From Symsagittifera roscoffensis (Eukaryota > Xenacoelomorpha > Acoela > Convolutidae), in contig NC_087066.1 of NCBI RefSeq assembly GCF_963678635.1, positions 16,289,949 through 16,353,948 of the forward strand: a DNA stretch of 64,000 nucleotides. Direction: 5' to 3'. This document shows positions 25,076 through 36,682 of this stretch, one piece after another; position 1 is the first letter of the stretch, and each line of letters opens with the position of its first letter. The translations under genes were made by a program, and so were the position numbers. The notes beneath the pieces are model-generated. The model was given only the letters and a program-made list of their open reading frames with translations. It did not search any database and was not told where the DNA came from.

Positions 25076-25440
25076 AGTCAGATTTGACTATTAGTGTACA
25101 TGGATTCCGAATTCAAATGATATAACATGCACATGCCATGGATTCCGCGTTCAAATACTCGCATGGCGGCACGAACAGGCATATACGCAAAATCCCGGAA
25201 TCCGGGACAATCAATTAAACCAACGAAAATTGGCAAAATCACGGAATCCATGGTATAGCGAACAATTACTTGAATTCGGAATCCAAGGACATGGTTCCGG
25301 AATCCGAGCCATTTTTACTCAACCACTAAACAAATAGTTGCCAAACAAATAGTTGATAAATTCAATACACTATAACCATGGAATCCAAGACGTTGGAATC
25401 CAGTGAGAAAAATGGCATGGAATCCAAGACTTTTATATTT
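25076..25440. promoter_or_regulatory. Left subterminal cluster of GGAATCC motifs
   Basis: Nine GGAATCC words in either orientation, often extended to CCGGAATCCATGG or CATGGAATCC. Such subterminal clusters are typical transposase-binding regions in several DNA transposon groups. Binding here is inference. Confidence 0.65.
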
Positions 25441-25970
25441 TTGAATTTATGTGGCAGAAGTTTACAGTTTTTAAGCAATTTTATTCCATCTTTTTTGTTT
25501 AGTTTGTCCTACAAGTTATTATAACTGCAACTATTAACTTACGTGCTAAAATACTGTATTCCGATGAAAAAAAATGTGGGTACAATCGTTTGATCAAACT
25601 TAGTTATAACTACTTGTAGTTGCAACTACTAACTAATTAGTTAATTTCGAGCGTGCCGAAATACTGTACTGAGGTTAAGACACTGCCAGTGTCTGAACTT
25701 GTTTGATCAAACTTAGTTATAAGTAGGCTACTTGTAGTTGCAACTACTAACTAATTAGTTACTAAGTAATTAGTAATTTCGAGCGTGCCGAAATACCGTA
25801 CATGTACTTCGATGAAAAAAGTTGTGGGTGCAAGTGTTTGAACTATTACTAGTAGTAACTACACGTATGTAACATACAGTATGTTGAACAAAAAATATAT
25901 GGAACTTCCATTGAATGGGTGTAACACAACTTGAAAAGTTTCTAAGGTAAAAAAGCTGAACTTGTGAACT
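25441..25970. other. Short direct repeats between the left end and the SET gene
   Basis: A word of about 110-130 bp containing GTTTGATCAAACTTAGTTATAA, ACTTGTAGTTGCAACTACTAA and TTTCGAGCGTGCCGAAATAC is repeated two to three times between 25,540 and 25,840. The SET stop codon follows at 25971-25973 (minus strand). Confidence 0.6.
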
Positions 25971-28726
25971 TCACATGTTGAACATGTATCGAGCAACTTT
26001 ATCGCCATAATCGTATCGTAGCTGTTCGAAAGGCTCAATGTTTCTTCGGGCTTTGAATACAGCTAATCGTTTTGGCGGATCGAAGGCATTAAGAACAACT
26101 TCTATGATCTTCTTATTCGCATCCAAATTCTTCTTGGAGTTTAGCGTGCTGTGATTAGCCAGTCGACCAAGACAGCGGTTGGTTGGATGTTCAACACACA
26201 CTTCTGAAGAAGCATCGATGAAACGCTTCACAGGCGCGCCAATTTCCAGCACAAATTCAGTCGGAACAGAACGGTTCCTTATCAAATCTTGATATGTTTT
26301 ATCTGTCACAGCAACCCCATGGTAGTCCATGATAATATCATCCTTCTGGAAGGCCTGTGTGCTGACAACGCCTGAATCAGAAAATGTTCAACATATTAAA
26401 GTTTACTCTATATTACGTAACACTGTTACATGGCATTTTTGAATGGAATTCAAAAAACTGTATTGGTTGAAAACTTTAAACTATAACGTTTGAATCAAAA
26501 AAGAAATTTTTTTGAAAAAGAAACTTTTGAAAGTTTTGGAAACTTGTCGTCAACGTTTTCAAGAAACGCAAGATTACCTCTTCCGAAGGTAGGGAAAACA
26601 ACATCACAAATGCCAACCCATTCTTGCGTATCACATCTGTGGGCCAGAAGCGTTTGTCCTTCCAATGAAAGAAAGTTTCCAGTGCCTTTATAACTAATGC
26701 CGCTGGAATCAGAAAGCGGCTTTTGTTGTCGCTTGCTTTTATCTTTCTGCAGCATGGCGATTTGGGACATGACTTTCTTTAGGTCGTGATGAGTTTCCCA
26801 TTTGTTTCGCTGGAAAAAAAACCCGACACGCGCGTCTCCGATACAACAAAGTTTGGATACTGTTTCACAAAAGCTTGTGCTCTAATTGTCTGTCTAATGT
26901 ATCTTTGTTGATCTTGTCTACATCGCACAGCTTTTTCAACATCTTTGTAGGTGTGATTGACAATCTGGAAAAACGTGAGCGTATTGATTCATACATCCAA
27001 TTGATAAATTGTGATACTGTATAAAAAACTGTGAAGTACAAATCAGCTGAAACAGTCGATACTTTCCGAAAGTTTCCGAGTCGAAACGTTTTTTAAATTA
27101 AAAAAATTCTTGGAAAATCAAAGTAATACCTTGTGAATTTCCTGCGTTTTGTGTTTCACCAGTTGAAATGCAGGATCTTTTGACAAAGGCATGAATTTTG
27201 CCACTTGACGATCGAGTAATGTCTTGGGTCGCTTAGCAGGCTCCATTTGAGCAGAAATCTAAACAGATCCTTCTAGAACGAATATTCCCCGTTGTGTTCA
27301 AATCATATTAGGAAGTTCAACTTCCACAGACTTATAAGTTAAAAGTTGAAACGTACCATGTCAGAAACTGTGGCGGCAATTCTATTCACACGAAACTTGG
27401 TGTTTCCACTGGAGTTCACAAAAAAAATTCTGTTTTGACTTGGATTGGTTGCTCAGGGAAAGATCCGGTGAAAGAAATCTTTTCTTTCGGGACACTCTGA
27501 GGTAAGAAATGTGGTCGAACTTCAGTGTGATAAAGTTTCAAACCCTGTACGAGCCATCGCGGCAAAATGTGATTCGAACGTTCAGTAGACACTAAACAAA
27601 CAGTTTCACAGTTTTGAAAAAAAATTATACGGAAGAAATTCAAGATGACTCACTTTCACTTGGTTCAATTGAAACCGTTATACAAGTATCCTCCTCATCT
27701 GACAATGCCACAAACGCTTGTGCAACTGAATGAACAGACATGCAGCTTATGGTTTTTTCTAGCATTGATGGCACGACATAACAGTATAAGAAGGCTGTCA
27801 CAAGTTGAAATAACGAAACACGTTGTTTATGGGTTAAAAACCCGATTCTTGGAAAACATCCAAGTGCTCTTTAACAAGTGTTTCGATTTCTTGCCTCTCG
27901 CAATGTTCATTTTGGTCGTCTTTGGACGAAGCAGCTTCAAGTTGTTCTTGAACGCGTGCAAGTTTTGCAGCTATCTAAACTCAAAACAAAAACTTTTAGT
28001 TGAACTACAAAAGTCAACAAAAACATTAGCTGAAAGTTTCCAACTCTTCACGGTTTGAGCAGCAAAAATGCTTTTTGTTTCAAAACAAAAGGAATCTTAC
28101 CTCGGTTTGCGAGTCATTGTTTGTTGGAATAACTCGTTTTGCCATATTCTCAGATGAAGACTCAGTCGGAGGCTCTGTACTTGAACTGCCAGCCTGAGTG
28201 GCAGCCGCCGACTGCGGCGTGAACAGAGGTATTTCCCATGACAAAGTTGATGAATGCTGGTTTGAAGGAGTTGATTCTGAAGGTTGAGAAAAAAACAACT
28301 GAGTTCTGTTCCATTGGCAGTGTAATCATCATGATGATCAGTGGGCTGGCTGGCAATTTGATTTCTATGAAAAAACGCGGGATCAAAGTGTGGGTACACC
28401 ACTGGCATTGGGCTAATGAAGTTTGAATACCCTTCACTTCGAGAAGACACTTGCTGCGGAGTGTCCAATGTGTGGTAAGTATTGTCATTATGATTAACAT
28501 CTGTAATAATTGTACAAGGTTCAGCATAGGGCATAGGGCCGAATCGGATGGGGGTTCCTAAAGGAACTTCCACAGATGGGAGCTGTGCAAAATTTTGGTC
28601 GAAACTCCGAGATGTACTACATCTGTTAGTAACAGACTGTTGACTAGATGGATGTTCATTATGATCTCTATGGAAAACAGGAGTTTCAAGTTGCGCAGTA
28701 TTCACAGCAGGAAGTTCGGAGTCCAT
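25971..28726 (-). CDS. SET-domain protein, KMT5A/SET8-like, seven exons
   Basis: Exons on the minus strand: 28726-28101, 27974-27842, 27725-27651, 27591-27357, 27258-27130, 26964-26578, 26371-25971. All joins keep phase and give about 662 residues. The N-terminal ~200 residues are S/T/P/Q/H-rich and probably disordered; exon 2 is a short helical, charged segment. The SET domain fills about residues 525-650. It has GRG followed by VVSTQAF, DYHG, then CLGRLANHS and the C-terminal LRYDYGDK. The DYHG, RLGRL-x-NHS-like and YDYGD blocks are closest to KMT5A, which monomethylates H4K20; target specificity here is inferred. Three frame breaks lie in A/T runs (28289-28295, 27420-27427, 26814-26821 on the plus strand), each cured by one added base. 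No pre-SET cysteines were seen. Confidence 0.8.
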
Positions 28727-28841
28727 AGTTCAGGTTAACAAAACTTGGAATGAAATGAGAAGTGACTAGAAAGGATTGCACAATCGAATGAATCACCCTC
28801 GGAGGGTGTTACTAACAACTTACTAATAATAGTATTTTTCA

Positions 28842-29037
28842 ATAATTGAAGTTCAATTGGTGTTCAATTGGTACTCAAATTGGTTGTGATAATATGCCAT
28901 ATTATACTATATTATATTATACAGTATATAATTGACTCTTAATTGCTGAATTACTGCAATAATATAATATAGTATAATATGGCATAATATCACAACCAAT
29001 TTGAGTACCAATTGAACACCAATTGAACTTCAATTAT
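28842..29037. repeat. 79 bp perfect inverted repeat in the divergent promoter region
   Basis: Arms 28842-28920 and 28959-29037 are reverse complements, with a 38 bp spacer. They lie between the SET start (28726, minus) and the orphan gene start (29178, plus). The outer half has repeated CAATTGG words; the inner half is ATATTATA-like and could hold TATA elements for both directions. Confidence 0.85.
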
Positions 29038-29177
29038 CGTTTCAATAGTCGTTTTATGCGGTTAAACATGAAGGTTTAAATTGGTTGTTAAAAAATATAC
29101 TCATCATGACAATTACTCATCATGAGTACAATGATTGTACTAAATATTATTCAATTAGATAAAATCGCTCCTACAAG

Positions 29178-31312
29178 ATGCTTCCATCATTGTTCAAGGA
29201 AAAAGAAGAAGTGCAAGTTCTTGATGAAGTGACGTACATTTGGGAAGCCGCTAGAATACTGGGTTTCATTAGTAACTGGGGTGTGAGTGTCAAATGGACT
29301 GAATGGAAGGGTCCACCCGTACAGATAACAATTCCAGAAGACCTTCGCGACAATCGGAGGATGAAACATTGGAAAATAAGAAAGACAATCAAAGTTGTTG
29401 AAGAGCCAGATAGGGCTAAAAGAAGAAACAAAAAAGATCCATTTCTGTTCAACCCAAGACGCTTAACTCGCAATACAGATGCTTTTTTCTCTGCTGCTTG
29501 TGAAAAAGATTGCGTTGACAAATGCATTCTGATGACAGGGGTTGTACTGTACAACGATCCTTTCAAACGGGAATGTACATTGAGAACTTTGGACTCGGAG
29601 CATGATGAAAACCCCCGAGAAGAACCAGAGGCTAACATATTGGTTCTAAAATACAATCAACTTCGAAATCAAGGGCTCTTTGAAGATACGCTTACATCTG
29701 AGGTACTTATTCGCTTTGAAAAACATCTTTCAAAACATCACTCGGAAAGAAGTTCAACTTCAAAAGAAGTTTTTTTGAATAGCTGAAATTGAAAAACATA
29801 TTTTAACTTCATTCATAATCTGTTTGAAATCGTGAATTGTTTCAGACATCTTTTTGTGACACGGCTACTTTAGTTTTGGAGCCATGTGAGGTTCAGGATC
29901 ATCAACGTAATCCTACAAAAAGAGCTAAAAAAGACGAAAAAGAAATTGACATGCTGACACTTCTCGAAGCCACAGAAGACATAGTGCCTTTGACCTTTGT
30001 CCCTTGTTCCAACGGTGTCCTCAAGGTTTGTTAACAAAATAATTACAAGCATTGGAAGTGTGTGCCGCGATTTTTTCAGATGTCATAAAGTTAGGAATAT
30101 ATGTCTCAGCGCCCGATAAAAATATTTTGTATAAAAATTCAAATCTTTGTTTCTCAGGTTGGATCAACTGCTTTCCATGGAGGGGAAAATTGCAGAGTAG
30201 ACAGCTTGGAGTTTGAAGGAAGGACAAAAAAGGCCTTTGCACAGTTGACATGCATAAATAACGAGGACATTTCTATAAGGATGCCTGCACTCTTGGTTCA
30301 GCTAGCTTGTGAAGACTACCTCAAGGTAAAGTTTTTTTAATGAAACATTCCGAATTTTCATTGTCCCCGATTCCATTAAATTTAACAATGCTTACGACTG
30401 AGAAATAAAACTAGGAATTCATGTTCAAACCTTTAGCCATAAGGCCCGGAATCCAGTGTCAAATGACAAAACATTGCCAATTTTTATCACAGGCTAAGGC
30501 CTACAATTTTCTTTTGAAACATTCCGAATTTGTCACGCCCCGGATTCCATGGAGTTTTACAATGCTTACGACTGAGAAACGAACTAGGAATTCATGTTCA
30601 AACCTTTAGCCATAAGGCCCGGAATCCAGTGTCAAATGACAAAACATTGCCAATTTTTATCACAGGCTAATGCCTACAATTTTTTATCGTTTTCAAAAAC
30701 TGAAATACTTTTGTTCAAAAGTACAGGATTTTGGCACGTGAAAACATAGGCTAATGCCTACAATTTTTATCGTTTTCAAAAACTCAAATACTTTTATTCG
30801 AAAGTACAGGATTTTGGCACGTGACTAAATTTGTAACATTTCAGCATGAAACGTGTGACTTCAATGCAATTGAACATCCAATCAATTTATCGTTTGCGGT
30901 GTTTTCCGCCTTGAAACGTGCTGTTGGACTGGCTAGGGACAAAAACTCCATCACTTTCAATCTTGGACCCGTGACCAAACTAACAAGACAAATAATGGGT
31001 TTTTCGACAGAATCCCAAAAGGAAGTGGTCAAGTTTAGTGCAGCAATATCCGAAGGAATTCGAGGCTGCCACAAATCTTGGGATTCTGTGTTGGGTAGCA
31101 GGTGGGATGTGTTGCCCGCACAAAAAGACAATGGTCATGATACACTTATAAAGTATTTAAGGATTACAGAACACCGTGAATTCACAAGTTTCAACTTACG
31201 ATGCAACGTTCAAACGTGCACAGGCCACTACGCAAGTGAAGAAGACTACCGGACTCTTTTTTCACACAACTTAGAACAGTCAAAACCCCATTATTTTTAT
31301 TATTTTAACTAG
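29178..31312 (+). CDS. Orphan transposon protein, four exons
   Basis: Exons 29178-29768, 29846-30025, 30158-30325 and 30845-31312, all joined in phase 0, give 468 residues without a single frame break. Donors read GTTTTT, GTTTGT and GTAAAG; acceptors read TTTCAG, TCTCAG and TTTCAG. Exon 1 has WGVSVKWTEWKGP and a basic RAKRRNKKDP segment. Exon 2 has a basic NPTKRAKKDEKE stretch that could be a nuclear signal. Exon 4 is rich in evenly spaced charged residues with four cysteines (e.g. CNVQTCTGHY). I recognise no domain. Its place opposite the SET gene across a shared promoter suggests co-expression. An accessory or DNA-binding role is a guess. Confidence 0.72.
30340..30830. repeat. Nested direct repeats in the third intron of the orphan gene
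   Basis: A word of about 175 bp (starting AAACATTCCGAATTT and including AGCCATAAGGCCCGGAATCC) occurs twice (about 30340-30510 and 30516-30690). A 65 bp word ending TACAGGATTTTGGCACGTG then occurs twice (about 30685-30743 and 30757-30825). Both words recur in the foldback inside the JmjC gene intron. Confidence 0.75.
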
Positions 31313-31829
31313 TTCAAAGTTTCAGTGTTTTCGCGTGAATGTGATCAATTAAAGTTTCATAAACTTCAAACCTTGACAATGTAACTTTTTTCAAATCCGA
31401 AAATTGGCAATCAATTTTTTCTCTCTATTAAATGAAAAGAAAACAAATTGTTTGCAAACACTTCAATTGGAAATGTTTCTCATGAGGCTCATAGTAAAAG
31501 CTTTAAACTATGTTTTTTTGACAGTGTCAGTACAAGCAGTACTGAAAAAAAATTACAGTATAATCATAATCATCATCATAACGTCATTCAATGACGTACG
31601 TTATAAATTATCATCATAAAGTCACTTTGACGGTCACTCACAGTGATAACTGCGCGCCGCGAAGGAGTTGAAAAGGCGTATTTACACAGAATTTGGAAGA
31701 AAGTGGACTCCACATCGAATGTTATTGTTTCATGTTCGAATAATCGAGAGAAAAAAAACACGTTAAATGCGGTCGCTAGGGAGCAGAAGATTTTTTTGAG
31801 TAATATACAGTGGTTGGCATAAACGGCTG
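31313..31829. other. Convergent intergenic region
   Basis: Between the 3' ends of the orphan gene (plus) and JmjC copy 1 (minus). No gene supported; no clear polyadenylation signal assigned. Confidence 0.4.
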
Positions 31830-34800
31830 TCAGGTTGAAGGATTTGCCTTTAACTTTTTGTTTGGACTTGGGGCTGGACTGACTAGGACACAATCATGTT
31901 GCCTCAGCATCATCATGAGTTCGATTCGCTTTTCCAAAAGTTCAACTTTAGAGAAGTTGTTACCCAGGTTCGAAGAGTTTCCAGTTGCAAGTAATTTATC
32001 CTGGAAAACAATACTGGATGACATCAAAAAATATATTCAACTTTATACTATAAATATAGTATACTATATATAGTATATATTGATATATACTTGATATACA
32101 TTGAATATATATGTAAGTTACATCAAGCCTTGATGAGTAATATTACTGAGTAATATTAAATTAATTTTGTCATAAACTCAGAGAAGTTTTACCAAAACGT
32201 TATGAATAAAATTGTGTGAAAAATATTCAATATTTCAACTTGAGCATAATTTGTACGTACGTTGTCTTTTACTAGGGAAGCATGTTGTGCAAACGATGAG
32301 TCGTGTTTTTTCAGAATTTGAAACACGTCAAAAATTGCCGCGAGCTCATCGACATTTGCGTCGGATCCATCTCTGTAAACAAAATCAAAAATTTCAAAAA
32401 AAATAGATTTTGTCATATTATTCCAGTTATTGATTTTGAGGTTACATTATTATAAACTTCAACCACAGACTTTCACAGTTGACTCTTTAACATGATGTTA
32501 AACTTTCAAAGATGTTAAATGACTCACTGTACTCGAGACACACTATGAGTAAGCGCAAGGAACGAGAAAGAAGGGTAGCATTCAGTGAACTTTGTTTTCT
32601 GAACGAGTTCTGTCTTGAAGGTATCAGCGGCCAGACGAAGATGATTCTTGAAAATGAAGTTAACTCCATAGGCGACAGAAACGCCTGTCGTCTCCACCAT
32701 ATGAATCATATTCGCTGGCATGATTAAACCTTGTCGCGCTCTCAGCGTGATAGCTTGGCACCCTCCCATATTCAAGCCTTCATGGGAACCGAAGAAAAAT
32801 TTCCTTTGGGACTGCTGCAGGAACTGGTTGAAGAGATCCTGGTTGATGCTCGTCGGGGCTATCAAGAAGAACGTCTTACATCCTTTCAGTAGAATATAGA
32901 GGACTGATGTGCTGGAAAAATCTTGGTGGAACATTGTCACAGCGCCATCTTGAGAAATGAGAAGAAAGTAGGACTCTTTAATGGGCCGACATGCTGCGGG
33001 CAAACTTTTTGAATGAATGTGTCCCAGCGAGGTACTCGATAGGAATGACGGTTGGGTAAATTTTGTGATTTTTTGATGTGCGGCATCAGCGTCAATAATG
33101 ATGTAAAACATGGGAGGTGTTTTTCTGAACAACTGATCCACCTCTTTTCCATCAATTATCCTTGTTTGTTCCTGGAATGGTTCAATACTATAACTTAGTA
33201 AGAAATTAGAAATTGAATTGAAAAAATTTCGGAAAATAATCCAGAGACATTTCAACCTCAACTTTCAGTGAATGAATGAATGACGGTCATGATAAAAATT
33301 TTATACTGGCAACCTTTGTTGGCAAATCTTTTGAAAAGAAAGCGTACTAAAGCGTTAGTAGTACTAACCCTGAAATTCGAGTCGTACGAGCGGAGGGTTA
33401 ATGGTTTTTTGTAACCTTCCAATAGAAGTTTCACGACGTTTGGGTTGTCGAGGACTGATTGTGACACTTTTGACGTGAATCCGTTGAATCGAAAGGCGTC
33501 AGGAACAAAAACAGCATATTCTGAGTTCAAAAACTCTGCTTCCTGAAGGGCACTTTCGATATGTCGCACTTCAACTGTCCTTACCAACGATTTTGCGATT
33601 TTTACCTGTGAACATAATTTTTTTCTCTGTAAAACAGTTTTCATTTTTTACGAAAAAACTCACGCAGGATAACACTCTTCGTAAATCTTGGATAGTCGTG
33701 AAGCTCTCCAGTTGCCTCAAATGCAATATGCGTGAGTCTCTCGGCAAGACTATCTTTACAGAAGGCCAGATGGAAGCGGCCTTAGAATCCACTCTAGTCT
33801 GTTTTGCTTGCTGAAAAAAGGAAGTAAGTGGGTAGTTTGTCCGGGTGAGTCAAACCCATTTGAAAAAACCCAAAGAATCAGCGTTGTGACTTCATTTAAA
33901 AAAATTAATTCCATTCTTCATTCAAGAAATATCATATTTCTATTTCTATCATAAATAATGATTATTTTCACTAAACGTGCCAAAATCCTGTACTACAGGA
34001 TGTACTACAACAAAAGTAGTACTTTTGAACAAATTTTTTCGAGCTTTTGAGAACGATAAAAAAGTTGTAGGCATTGGCATGTGATAAAAATTGGCAATGT
34101 TTTGTCATTTGACACTGAATTCCGGGCCTTATGGCTAAAGGTTTGAACTAGAATTCCGAGATCAATTTTTTGCATAGTTGACAGCATTCGAAAGTGCCAT
34201 GGATTCCGGGCCTAATGAATATCTCTCCGGAATCCATGGCACTTTCGAATGCTGTCAACTAGGCAAGGAATTGATCTCGGAAATCGTGTTCAAACCTTTA
34301 GCCATGAGGCCCGGAATCCAGTGTCAAATGACAAAACATTGCCAATTTTTATCACAGGCCAATGCCTACAACTTTTTTATCGTTCTCAAAAGCTCGAAAA
34401 AATTTGTTCAAAAGTACTGGTTTTTGGCACGTTTAGTGAGAATAATTTTTCTTGAATGAAGAATGGAGTTCATTTTTTCACAGTTCACAGGCCTACAATT
34501 TTTTTATCGTTCTCAAAAGCTCGAAAAAATTTGTGAATTTTTCGAGATTAATGATTAACAATGTTACCTTGTTTGCAGTTGAACTTTGCTGTTCTTCTGT
34601 ATCAAGAAGATTCAAGTTGAACTTAAAGACATCCCCAACTTCAGAGTCAACTTCAGCTGTTTCAAACAGTTCTTCCTCTTCAAGAGGAAGCTTTTCCTGT
34701 GCAGTTCCCGGACTTTTCGTAGAACTCGTTGAAGGTTCTTCTACCTCTTCCAGTGGAAGTTCAGCATTTTCTTGGTTCACTGAACAGGATGTTGTTGGCC

Positions 34801-36175
34801 CCATTTGTGCTGTTCCTGCCTGTGGAGAACTCGTTGAAGGTTCTTCTTCCTCTTCCAGTGGAAGTTCAGCATTTTCTTGGTTCACTGAACAGGATGTTGT
34901 TGGCAACATTTGTGCTGTTCCTACCAGTGGAGAACTCGTTGATTTTTTTTGGCTTGATGAAGTTGACTGGGCAAATAAAACACCTGGGAGTCAACTGCGT
35001 CCATGTCTAAACACAACTTGTCTATATTGACTATGACTTCCGAAGTTTGGAGTCCAAAATCTTACATAACAAAAAAAATTGGTTGAAAATCATTTTCAAC
35101 ATTCAAGTTGCAATTGATTATTTTATTATTTTATTTTATTTCAGTCACTAAAATAACGGTTATTTTTTATTGCAAAATTATTTTTTTCAGTTGGCCAAAA
35201 GCAACCCAGGGCCTGAGGGCTAACAAAACCTTACCAAACCGAAACTCTTCGTCTTCAAACTGCTTGCTTCGACGTCTATCAGCCAGGGAAAACGCTTTTT
35301 TGCAGCCTTTCCATGTTCTCACGACTGCATCAAAGTTTTTCGTGTTGGCGCCAGAAAATTTGCTTCGACTCCTCGTACACGATTGCTCCTGATTTTGTTC
35401 CAGCAGTAGGGACTCAATGCATGTTCAGCAACTGCATAGATGTCCGCGAACCAAGAAGATTCGGGCACACCGCAAAACATGCATCGGAGCATGCTCTCCC
35501 GTTTGACCTGCTTAGCTCGGCAAACGTTTAGTCTTCTGTGGCGGTTGAGCGTGCCGGTAGAGTGAAAGACTTTACGACATTCTAAAAAAGTTATAGTTTA
35601 TCACTGATATATCATGGGATGATGGAAGCGAAATTCTAATATGTGAATGATTATTGATTATTAACATGATGTAATTTAATTACAGTACTGGCTTCTGGAA
35701 AAACCAATAAAAGTTTTGTTGATTACCAGGTTACATGCATGCCATTTTCCTGTAAATATCGGTTGTTCTAATATGGTTGATTTCAGTGATTCGTCACGAA
35801 TTCGTGAATTACGAATTCATTCACGAATGATTCGTGACGGTCACGAAACGGTTTCAGTAATTTAGTATAACCCGGTTATACGGGCCGTATCATGACAATG
35901 ATTGTCACACTTGACGGTCAATATTTCAGTATTTAAATAATTTATTTTTCTTTATAATGCAATCTAGAGGTTTTTGTCAATCAAAAAATCAATCAAATGA
36001 ACTTTAAATTCACTCAAAAACACAAAGTGTATTTTGTTTAAGACCAATCATAACTGTAGTTCAACTGAAGTTCATGTATCATCATGATGGTTTAACCATT
36101 CTAATTTACACTTAATTATTATAATTACTTACCATTGCAGGTTTTGTCAGTTTCTCTTCTCTGACGATTTGGCAT
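31830..36175 (-). CDS. Zinc-finger plus JmjC protein, KDM2/KDM7-like, complete copy
   Basis: Exons on the minus strand: 36175-36133, 35581-35235, 35060-34568, 33810-33664, 33605-33369, 33256-32528, 32372-32261, 32000-31830; about 760 residues. Exons 1-2 splice into CNECRKVFHSTGTLNRHRR (C-x2-C..H..C) followed by a second CMFC finger. Exon 3 has an acidic, serine-rich repeat. Exon 6 is the JmjC domain: SLDYFPKFF before it, then FHQDF (near residue 534), TSVLYILLKGCKTFFLI, FFFG and MPANMIHMVE (near 608), so the H-x-D..H iron ligands are intact. The helix after it (LRLAADTFKTEL) also follows KDM2/7. No CXXC, PHD or F-box was seen. Two breaks are cured by one added base (34943-34950 and 35355-35361). 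One near 33231-33236 needs two bases added or one removed. Chromatin demethylation is inferred from family. Confidence 0.8.
33969..34438. mobile_element. Foldback MITE-like element in a JmjC intron (copy 1)
   Basis: A near-palindrome of about 470 bp. The ends are CACTAAACGTGCCAAAA and its imperfect inverse, and the centre has perfect arms starting GTTGACAGCATTCGAAAGTG on each side of a 17 bp loop near 34210. It contains several GGAATCC words and the TTTATCGTTCTCAAAAGCTCG word. It lies inside intron 3 of the JmjC gene. No clear target duplication was seen. Confidence 0.7.
34600..34935 (-). repeat. Acidic/serine tandem repeat encoded in JmjC exon 3
   Basis: A unit of about 35 residues (STSSP..GTAQM.PTTSC, then SVNQENAELPLEEEEEP) occurs twice fully and a third time with its middle deleted. 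It is probably disordered. The same repeat is present in copy 2 (39334-39669). Confidence 0.8.
35582..36132. other. First intron of the JmjC gene with a TTCGTGA palindrome cluster
   Basis: Around 35,794-35,852 the word TTCGTGA and its reverse TCACGAA occur about six times, forming overlapping palindromes such as TCACGAATTCGTGA and CGAATGATTCGTGACGGTCACG. Repeated at 40,528-40,586. Confidence 0.6.
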
Positions 36176-36682
36176 TTCTTACTGAAAATAAGAAATTTAA
36201 CTGGTAACAATTGTTGAATTTAAATTCAACTTTGAAAGTTTGAAGGTGGATTATAATCTTCGCTGCGATAAATGAATTAATGAAAAATAATTGAAACAAT
36301 GTTATCAATAACTTTTTGCCGACAAGAAAGTTACGAGAAAAGACACGAGAAAGTTATATACTATTCCTGCCGTTTCTCCTGCAGAAAGCTCATGTGACTA
36401 ATTAAACGACTGCGCTGCACGGTGTGTGTGAATAACAATGCACTGCCACGTGTTTCAGAGAAACTTTCTCAGAGAAACGGATTTATTGCTATGGTAACAG
36501 AGAAAGCATTGGACAAGTGTGCTAAATTACTGTAAACTACTGATTTTGATATAGGCCGTTTTTTTGCAATAATTTATTTGGTGTAATCTCAAAAAAATTG
36601 TGTGGCGAAATCCGAGGACTGAATTCTTTTCTGGCCCGGAATCCGGGACAAAGCCTTTTTAACAGTTACCAACTAGTAGCAC
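36176..36682. promoter_or_regulatory. Upstream region of JmjC copy 1
   Basis: About 500 bp upstream of the start codon is identical for both copies (also 40910-41416). It contains GCCCGGAATCCGGGAC near 36638, the same motif as in the transposon ends. No TATA box assigned with confidence. Confidence 0.35.

Larger units (their letters stand above)
31949..36682. repeat. 4,734 bp tandem duplication, copy 1
   Basis: Identical wherever checked to 36683-41416 with a constant offset of 4,734. All open frames in the two copies translate identically. The junction phrase at 36675-36690 joins the right end (AGTAGCAC) to the left end (AGAGAAG) with only a T in common. Confidence 0.95.

Noticed and set aside
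27645-28058. 137-codon plus-strand frame
   Set aside because: It overlaps SET gene exons 2-3 and introns on the other strand and shows no domain.
29171-29656. 161-codon minus-strand frame opposite the orphan gene
   Set aside because: Shadow of exon 1 of the orphan gene; the plus-strand model has four in-phase exons.
32512-32727. Plus-strand frames across the JmjC region (also 33593-33814, 34452-35030 and their duplicates)
   Set aside because: They are antisense shadows of the spliced minus-strand gene, which has domain matches and in-phase splice sites.
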